This document shows positions 58,811 through 64,000 of a stretch of DNA of 64,000 nucleotides, in pieces (within the stretch, counting starts at the first letter, position 1; every line of letters begins with the position of its first letter). The position numbers were made by a program, and so were the translations under genes. The notes below the pieces were generated by a model, which saw only the letters and a list, made by a program, of their open reading frames with translations, searched no databases and was not told the origin of the DNA. Source of the stretch: Channallabes apus (taxonomy: Eukaryota; Chordata; Actinopteri; Siluriformes; Clariidae); the NCBI GenBank assembly GCA_030522415.1, contig CM060112.1, positions 2,598,501 to 2,662,500 on the forward strand. Direction: 5' to 3'.

Positions 58811-61800
58811 GTACCCCCCCCCCTACGGACGCCACCTGGCGTTCTAGAAGATGCTTCCGGGTGAAGGTTATGGAAATCCGTGATGAGGGAGCGGTCCAGG
58901 ATGAATCTGGCAGGGACCCAACTTCTCTCCTCAGGCCCGTAGCCTTCCCAGTCCACGAGGTACTGAAGGCCACGGCCTCTGCGGCGAGACTTAAGAAGTC
59001 TTCTGACAGTAAAGGCTTCGCCGCCATCTATGAGCCGAGGTGGTGGGGGAGGGTGGGGCTGTGGTGCCAGAGGGCAAGGTACCAATCTGCGGATCTGGGA
59101 GACGTGGAACGTGGGGTTGACTCGACGCATGGACAAAGGGAGGGCCAGTCTGACAGAACACGGGTTGATAATGCGTGAGATGGTGAATGGGCCAACGAAC
59201 CTTGGCGAGAGTTTTCTGGACGTTGTCTTGAGAGGCAGGTCCCGTGTGGACAGCATGACTCTTTGGCCGATCCGGTATTTGGGGGCCGCAGAACGATGGC
59301 GGTTAGCCTTACGCTGGAAGGTACTCACGGTGCGTCTCAGCTGAGCCCGAGCCCGTCGCCATGTGTTTTTACAGCGGCGGACGAAGGCTTGGGCTGACGG
59401 GACTGCAGTTTCCTCCTCCTGAGTGGGGAACAGTGGTGGTTGGTAACCAAGGCAGCATTGGAAAGGTGACATTCCGGTGGAGGAAGTGGTGAGTGTGTTA
59501 TGGGCATATTCCACCCAAGGAAGATAACGGCTCCATGAAGCTGCATCACGTGAGACCATGCATCTCAGGGATTTCTCAAGCTCTTGGTTGATGCGTTCAG
59601 TCTGACCGTTGCTCTGGGGGTGAAAACCTGAAGAAAGGCTGGGTGTGGCGCCGATAAGGGTGCAAAAGGCCTTCCAGAATTGCGCTGAGAATTGGGGTCC
59701 CCTGTCTGAGACTATGTCTACGGGTAATCCATGGAGCCGAAACACGTGGTGAATCATAAGTTCAGCTGTTTCTTTGGCCGACGGGAGTTTGGGTAACGGA
59801 ATGAAGTGAGCTGATTTGGAGAAGCGGTCAACAACAGTGAGTATGCAGGTGTTACTGTTTGAGGAGGGTAATCCAGTGACGAAATCGAGGGCGATGTGAG
59901 ACCAGGGGCGGTGGGGGATGGGGAGGGGTTTTAAAAGACCCTCAGGAGGACGGTTTAGAGTCTTGTTCCTGGTGCATGTGTCACAGGAGGCCACGAAGTT
60001 CTTGACATCCTCCATGATTGATGGCCACCAGAAGCGTTGCTGTAGTAGGGATAGGGTGCGGGTTGCTCCTGGGTGGCAGGCTAATCTTGAGCTGTGGCCC
60101 CAGTCCAGTACTCGTGGGCGGATGGCAGCTGGAACAAAGAGCCGTCCCAGAGGAACGTTACTAGGGCCTGGCTCCTGTTCGAGGGACTGCAAGACCTGGT
60201 TCTCCACTTCCAGACGGGTGGTGGCCACGAGGCATTGAGGTGGGAGGATGGTGTCCAGGGTTGGGGTTTCCCGAGGAGTGGGGAACTGTCGCGAGAGAGC
60301 GTCAGGTTTAGCGTTCTTGGAACCTGGGCGATAGGACAATGTGAAATTAAATCTAGAGAAAAAAAGTGACCAGCGTGCCTGACGTGAGTTGAGCCTTTTG
60401 GCTGACTTGAGATATTCTAGGTTTCTGTGGTCTGTCCATACGAGGAATGGGAGGTCAGCTCCATCCAGCCAGTGTCTCCACTCCTCGAGGGCAAGTTTGA
60501 CTGCAAGAAGTTCACGGTCTCCAATGTCATAGTTGCGCTCCGGGGGCGTGAGTCGACGAGAAAAGAAGGCACAGGGATGAAGCTTGTTATCTTTTAGGGA
60601 CCTTTGAGAGAGAACAGCTCCAACCCCGGTTTCAGACGCGTCCACCTCCACGATGAATTGAAGGGAGCAGTCTGGAAAGACAAGAATGGGTGCTGTGGTG
60701 AAACGATGCTTGAGGTCATTGAATGCTTTCTCCGCTGCGGTGCTCCACCGGAAGGGAGTCTTTGTGGAGGTGAGTGATGTAAGCGGAGTTGCCACTGTGC
60801 TATAACTTCTAATGAAGCGCCTGTAGAAGTTAGCGAAGCCCAGAAAGCGTTGGAGTTCTCGTCTAGATGATGGTGGTGGCCAGTCAGTGACCGCTTTTAT
60901 TTTAGTTGGATCCATCTGAATGCCTGATGGGGAGATGAGGTAGCCTAAGAATGATGTGGATTCTTGGTGAAATTCACATTTTTCGGCTTTGACATACAGT
61001 TTGTTCTCCAGCAGGCGTTGCAGGACTTGACGTACATGTGATCTGTGGTCCTTTAGTGAACGGGAGAAAATCAGGATGTCATCAAGGTAGGCAAAAACAA
61101 AGATGTTTAGGAAGTCTCGAAGGACATCGTTGATCAGAGTTTGAAAAACTGCTGGGGCGTTGGTTAGGCCAAAAGGAACTACCAGATACTCATAGTGGCC
61201 AGTGGGAGTGTTGAAGGCTGTCTTCCACTCGTCGCCTTCCCTGATCCGGACTAAATGGTAAGCATTCCTCAGGTCCAGTTTCGTAAAGAGGCGGGCATCT
61301 TGCAGTAGCTCAAAGGCTGTGGACATCAAGGGGAGCGGGTATCGATTCTTGACTGTGATTTCATTGAGTCCTCTGTAATCTATGCAGGGCCGAAGGGACT
61401 TGTCTTTTTTCTCTACAAAAAAAAATCCAGCACCGGCTGGGGAAGAGGAGGGGCGAATGATGCCCGCAGCTAGTGATTCAGAAATGTAGAGTTCCATTGC
61501 CTCTCTTTCAGGGCGTGATAGGGCATAGAGGCGTCCCTTTGGGGGCGAGGTGCCGGGGAGGAGGTCAATGGTGCAATCGTAGGGGCGGTGGGGAGGGAGC
61601 GAGATGGCACGTGATTTACTAAAGACCTGTTTCAGATCATGATATTCAGCCGGGACCTTGGACAAGCTGGGGATCTCTTCTTGAGACGTGTTTAGTTCAT
61701 TTCTTGGAAATGCAGAATGAAGGCAGGAAGACAAACAGGCAGGGCTCCATTCAAGGACATTTTTCCTTGTCCAGTCAATGTGAGGGTTATGTTGCTTTAA

Positions 61801-63084
61801 CCATGGGAGGCCAAGGACGACTGGTGCATGGGGGCTCTTGATGATTAAGAGGGAGATATTTTCGGCATGGTTCCCTGAGAATTGAAGTGTGAGTGGGGCT
61901 GAGCGGTGTGTAATCGGGGGAAGTTTGCTGCCATCTAGTGCCTGGACATGGAAGGGTCGACTAAGTGGGACAGAAGGAATCTTGAGCCTAGCGATCGTGG
62001 AGGCAGCTATCAGGTTTTGATCTGCCCCGGAGTCTACGAGGGCGTTCAGGACATAGGATTGGTTATCGTAGGTCAGAGTTACGGAGAACAATGGTCGTCG
62101 GTCTGGGAATGAGCTGAGTGCTGGGGTCCCCTGTACTCCCAGAATTACTGGGGGCCCTGAAACTTTTAATGGGCAGGTTCGTACTAGATGGCCTGCTTGG
62201 CCACAGTAGAAGCAAGAGCCCTCGTCGCGACGTCGCTGACGTTCCTTTAACGAGATACGAGTACGACCAATCTGCATGGGCTCATGTGGGGTTTCAAGTG
62301 TTGGCATGGTGACGATTGAGGCTGGTGGTTTGTTACGGGCTGGGGATCTGGACCACTGAAGGTCCACCTGATAGTGGGCATGTTTGCGAACGTCGATACG
62401 TGTTGCAAGGTCCATGAGCTCTTGGATCGTGGAGGGAAGCTCTCGGGCTGCCAATTCATCCATAATCGAATCAGCCAGTCCATGGAGAAAAGCGTCGAAG
62501 AGCGCCTGATCATCCCAGCCACAAGAGGGGGCTAGGGTCCTGAAATCGATGATGTAATCATGTACAGAGCGGGATCCTTGGCTTAACTTGAGTAATTGGC
62601 CTGCCGCCTGGCGTCCTGAAAATGAGCGGTCAAATACCCTCCTCATTTCAGAGGTGAATGCCCAGTAGGTGGCGCAGCAGGGGACCTGGGCGTCCCATAG
62701 CGATGTCCCCCACTCCCTTGCTCTTCCAGTAAGGAGGGTTATAATGTACGCTACCTTAGACCGCTCTGTGGGGAAGGATGAAGCTTGCAATTCCAGTACA
62801 AGAGAGCATTGAGACAGGAATGAACGGCAGGTGAGTGGATCACCGTCATACGTGGGCGGCGCAGGGAGGCGTGGCTCTTGGCGTGTGGTGGGTGCTAGTG
62901 GTACTTCAGAAGCGGGAGATGGAATAAGATGCAGCTGTTTAATATGATCAGTGAGAGATGTCAGCGTTTGCGTGACAGTGCTAAGCGTAGTCATGATGTG
63001 TTGAATATCCTGCTGATGAGAGCCTAAAAGCGTGCCTTGGTTACGTAGCGCCGTTTCCAGGCGTGCGATATCTGCTGGATCCAT
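58765..63084 (-). CDS. Gag-Pol polyprotein with C-terminal chromodomain
   Basis: Uninterrupted frame of 1,439 residues counted from the Met-Asp-Pro start at 63084, 18 nt inside the 5' LTR. Approximate positions: Gag domain 75-230; CCHC knuckle [14 protein letters not shown] near 290; aspartic protease VDSGAD near 345; reverse transcriptase with YLDD near 664; RNase H with VDAS near 812; integrase HHCC finger near 1010; DDE core with LDF near 1064, SDRG near 1126 and the Glu near 1164; chromodomain ([15 protein letters not shown]) near 1370-1405. Gag and Pol are fused without frameshift, as in Tf1 and Sushi elements. The stop lies 46 nt inside the 3' LTR. The same frame stays open upstream through the PBS and R-U5 to an AUG at 63501, so a longer N-terminus is possible. 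All catalytic motifs recognised appear intact. Confidence 0.95.
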   Translation of the reverse strand: MDPADIARLETALRNQGTLLGSHQQDIQHIMTTLSTVTQTLTSLTDHIKQLHLIPSPASEVPLAPTTRQEPRLPAPPTYDGDPLTCRSFLSQCSLVLELQASSFPTERSKVAYIITLLTGRAREWGTSLWDAQVPCCATYWAFTSEMRRVFDRSFSGRQAAGQLLKLSQGSRSVHDYIIDFRTLAPSCGWDDQALFDAFLHGLADSIMDELAARELPSTIQELMDLATRIDVRKHAHYQVDLQWSRSPARNKPPASIVTMPTLETPHEPMQIGRTRISLKERQRRRDEGSCFYCGQAGHLVRTCPLKVSGPPVILGVQGTPALSSFPDRRPLFSVTLTYDNQSYVLNALVDSGADQNLIAASTIARLKIPSVPLSRPFHVQALDGSKLPPITHRSAPLTLQFSGNHAENISLLIIKSPHAPVVLGLPWLKQHNPHIDWTRKNVLEWSPACLSSCLHSAFPRNELNTSQEEIPSLSKVPAEYHDLKQVFSKSRAISLPPHRPYDCTIDLLPGTSPPKGRLYALSRPEREAMELYISESLAAGIIRPSSSPAGAGFFFVEKKDKSLRPCIDYRGLNEITVKNRYPLPLMSTAFELLQDARLFTKLDLRNAYHLVRIREGDEWKTAFNTPTGHYEYLVVPFGLTNAPAVFQTLINDVLRDFLNIFVFAYLDDILIFSRSLKDHRSHVRQVLQRLLENKLYVKAEKCEFHQESTSFLGYLISPSGIQMDPTKIKAVTDWPPPSSRRELQRFLGFANFYRRFIRSYSTVATPLTSLTSTKTPFRWSTAAEKAFNDLKHRFTTAPILVFPDCSLQFIVEVDASETGVGAVLSQRSLKDNKLHPCAFFSRRLTPPERNYDIGDRELLAVKLALEEWRHWLDGADLPFLVWTDHRNLEYLKSAKRLNSRQARWSLFFSRFNFTLSYRPGSKNAKPDALSRQFPTPRETPTLDTILPPQCLVATTRLEVENQVLQSLEQEPGPSNVPLGRLFVPAAIRPRVLDWGHSSRLACHPGATRTLSLLQQRFWWPSIMEDVKNFVASCDTCTRNKTLNRPPEGLLKPLPIPHRPWSHIALDFVTGLPSSNSNTCILTVVDRFSKSAHFIPLPKLPSAKETAELMIHHVFRLHGLPVDIVSDRGPQFSAQFWKAFCTLIGATPSLSSGFHPQSNGQTERINQELEKSLRCMVSRDAASWSRYLPWVEYAHNTLTTSSTGMSPFQCCLGYQPPLFPTQEEETAVPSAQAFVRRCKNTWRRARAQLRRTVSTFQRKANRHRSAAPKYRIGQRVMLSTRDLPLKTTSRKLSPRFVGPFTISRIINPCSVRLALPLSMRRVNPTFHVSQIRRLVPCPLAPQPHPPPPPRLIDGGEAFTVRRLLKSRRRGRGLQYLVDWEGYGPEERSWVPARFILDRSLITDFHNLHPEASSRTPGGVRRGGGTVTIRQVTPPPQAKP
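58811..58825 (-). other. Polypurine tract before the 3' LTR
   Basis: Minus strand AGGGGGGGGGG followed by TAC immediately upstream of the 3' LTR: a run of ten G residues in the position expected for the plus-strand primer. Confidence 0.7.
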
Positions 63085-63089
63085 AAATG

Positions 63090-63099
63090 GCCAGATTAT
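63090..63099 (-). other. Putative self-priming primer-binding site
   Basis: ATAATCTGGC lies two nucleotides inside the 5' LTR. It is perfectly complementary over 10 nt to GCCAGATTAT at 63522-63513, where the TATA box predicts the RNA 5' end. This is the arrangement known from Tf1, where the folded-back RNA 5' end primes minus-strand synthesis. No tRNA match was examined. Confidence 0.6.
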
Positions 63100-63101
63100 A
63101 C

Positions 63102-63702
63102 TGTCACGGTCCGTGCAGGCGTGGTGGATCCAAGCGCAGAGCGCGTGTGGAAAACAGCGCCGGTTATCCTGTGGTGAACTATGCGCTGATAGTTTTATGA
63201 ATGAAAGGAGGCGTGGCGCGAGCTTAGAGCAGAGCATGCAGGAGGGAAGAGCCGGCGTGCACTGAATGCAAGCCTGATCCGTGCGGAGTAATCGAGAGCA
63301 TGAGCGTGCGTGGTTCAAAGCCGAGACTTCAAATACAGTCCGTGATCCTGAATCGTGGTCATGAAACGTGAGCGAGAGTCGATAACCGGCAATCCGAAAA
63401 GGCAGTAGTCCAAAACGTGAGACGTGAGCGAGGTCCGTGAAACAGAGCATGGGTCGAGATCCAAATGTCAAGGCAGAGAAGAACGCTGGAAAATTGGGCA
63501 TGAAGGCACACAATAATCTGGCGAGGGGTGGTGGTTTTAGAAAGAGTTATATAGAACCAGGTAATGAAATGAAATGAAGAACAGGTGTGTTGAGCCGGTG
63601 AATGAGGCGGCAAAATGAAAGCAGTGGGCTGGAGTGTGGAACGGAGTCGCAGGTAATCATGGCTTGGCTTGAGGCGGGGGCGTGACCTGGCGTATCGTGA
63701 CA
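63102..63702 (-). repeat. 5' LTR of the gypsy element
   Basis: 601 bp, starting TGTCACGATACGCC and ending GGACCGTGACA on the element strand. It contains a TATATAA box (63553-63547) with the inferred transcription start 31 nt downstream near 63522. By eye no difference from the 3' LTR was found. Confidence 0.95.
63547..63553 (-). promoter_or_regulatory. TATA box of the gypsy 5' LTR
   Basis: TATATAA on the minus strand. The sequence 31 nt downstream (63522-63513, GCCAGATTAT) is the complement of the primer-binding region just inside the LTR, which independently supports a start site near 63522. Confidence 0.65.
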
Positions 63703-64000
63703 GATTGTATTTCAAATGATAGAAAAGGTTTGAAGTGTTTCCACCACTTGTTAAAACAGTGCACTTGCGTACCTTCCAAATCACGTTCATCTCATTCGTA
63801 TCACTTTTCTTCTACACAAACTAATTCCACAACACAGACGAGGCACCTTTTTTCTTTACAATCTCCTCGTTGTCGGTTTTGTCACATGTAAGTAAACTCA
63901 CTGCTGCTGCAGCGTCTTCTTCCAGTGTCGAAGTGTATGTGAAGCCAAACACGTCAAAAGTGGGACGAAACCGCGGCTCCCGATTGAACCAAATATCTGC
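63703..64000 (-). pseudogene. hAT-like element B, BED zinc-finger N-terminus (broken)
   Basis: The minus strand reads SVLWN, a stop, another stop, then KKSDTNE...VIWKVRKCTV...SGGNTSNLFYHLKYN. This matches the layout of the BED finger at the start of many hAT transposases and ZBED proteins (VVW.WF..KKSD...C.VC...GGNT.NLF.HLK). Two in-frame TAG codons and altered finger cysteines make it dead. The gypsy element interrupts it just after the LKYN motif. It continues past the window edge. Confidence 0.65.

Larger units (their letters stand above)
58210..63702 (-). mobile_element. Complete Ty3/gypsy chromovirus-type (Sushi-like) LTR retrotransposon
   Basis: A 5,493-bp element: 5' LTR at 63102-63702, single gag-pol frame, polypurine tract, 3' LTR at 58210-58810. 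The LTRs are 601 bp each, TG...CA, and look identical by eye. The 5-bp target duplication GATTG flanks it (58205-58209 and 63703-63707). Domain order Gag, CCHC knuckle, protease, reverse transcriptase, RNase H, integrase, chromodomain identifies a chromovirus-type Ty3/gypsy element, the vertebrate Sushi group being the best match. It is inserted within a hAT BED-finger remnant. Identical LTRs and an uninterrupted frame indicate a very recent insertion. Class is highly certain; the exact family needs a database. Confidence 0.97.

Noticed and set aside
58777..60369. Plus-strand open frames over the gypsy element
   Set aside because: Shadows of the minus-strand gag-pol frame.
48000..64000. Missing upstream GABRB exon (M1 and start of M2)
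   Set aside because: I looked for the WVSFWINYD/ARVAL-type coding on the minus strand and did not find it; it probably lies beyond the window.
1..64000. CRISPR arrays, operons, phage or plasmid features
   Set aside because: No direct repeats with unique spacers and no prokaryotic gene layout; the window is clearly vertebrate.

Overview
The window is vertebrate nuclear DNA, most likely from a ray-finned fish and possibly an otophysan such as a catfish. The evidence is exon-intron structure with consensus splice sites, very dense (CA)n, (TCTA)n and (TAA)n microsatellites, many Tc1-like DNA transposons, tRNA-headed SINEs, L2-like and RTE-like LINEs, hAT fragments and a chromodomain Ty3/gypsy retrotransposon. 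There are no bacterial-style operons. Most open frames here are random or microsatellite translations.

Only one host gene could be recognised. The 3' part of a GABA-A receptor beta-subunit gene lies on the minus strand at about 44.4-48 kb. The penultimate exon (47706-47950) encodes the end of M2, all of M3 and the start of the M3-M4 loop. The last exon (44861-45199) encodes the rest of the loop and M4 and ends in the family's Tyr-Val-Asn C-terminus. Between them sits a candidate in-frame cassette exon (46967/46940-47011) at the junction where GABRB2 carries its long-isoform insert. Earlier exons were not found, so 48-64 kb is probably intron of this gene.

Layout: 0-9.4 kb is non-coding DNA with decayed Tc1 remnants, a 443-bp SINE with perfect 18-bp target duplications, and microsatellites. 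9.5-13.76 kb is a 5'-truncated, broken L2-type LINE with a 1,620-bp Tc1-like element inserted in its 3' UTR. 14-32.5 kb is mostly unique non-coding DNA with SINE copies, minisatellites and an LTR-like unit. 32.5-34.7 kb is an internally deleted LINE flanked by two related repeats. 35.6-43.2 kb holds a near-perfect SINE, a rearranged Tc1 pair, a 1,324-bp Tc1-like element and an interrupted Tc1 fragment. 44.4-48 kb is the GABRB 3' end. 48-57 kb contains decayed LINE, RTE and Tc1 pieces and a second copy of the 1.62-kb Tc1 family. 57.1-64 kb is a nest: a LINE tail, a hAT fragment, a second hAT broken into two halves, and inside it a complete 5,493-bp gypsy element.

The gypsy element is the youngest insertion. 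Its two 601-bp LTRs look identical by eye, it has a GATTG target duplication, and its gag-pol frame is uninterrupted. It shows a Tf1/Sushi-like self-priming arrangement, and its reading frame stays open upstream into R-U5.
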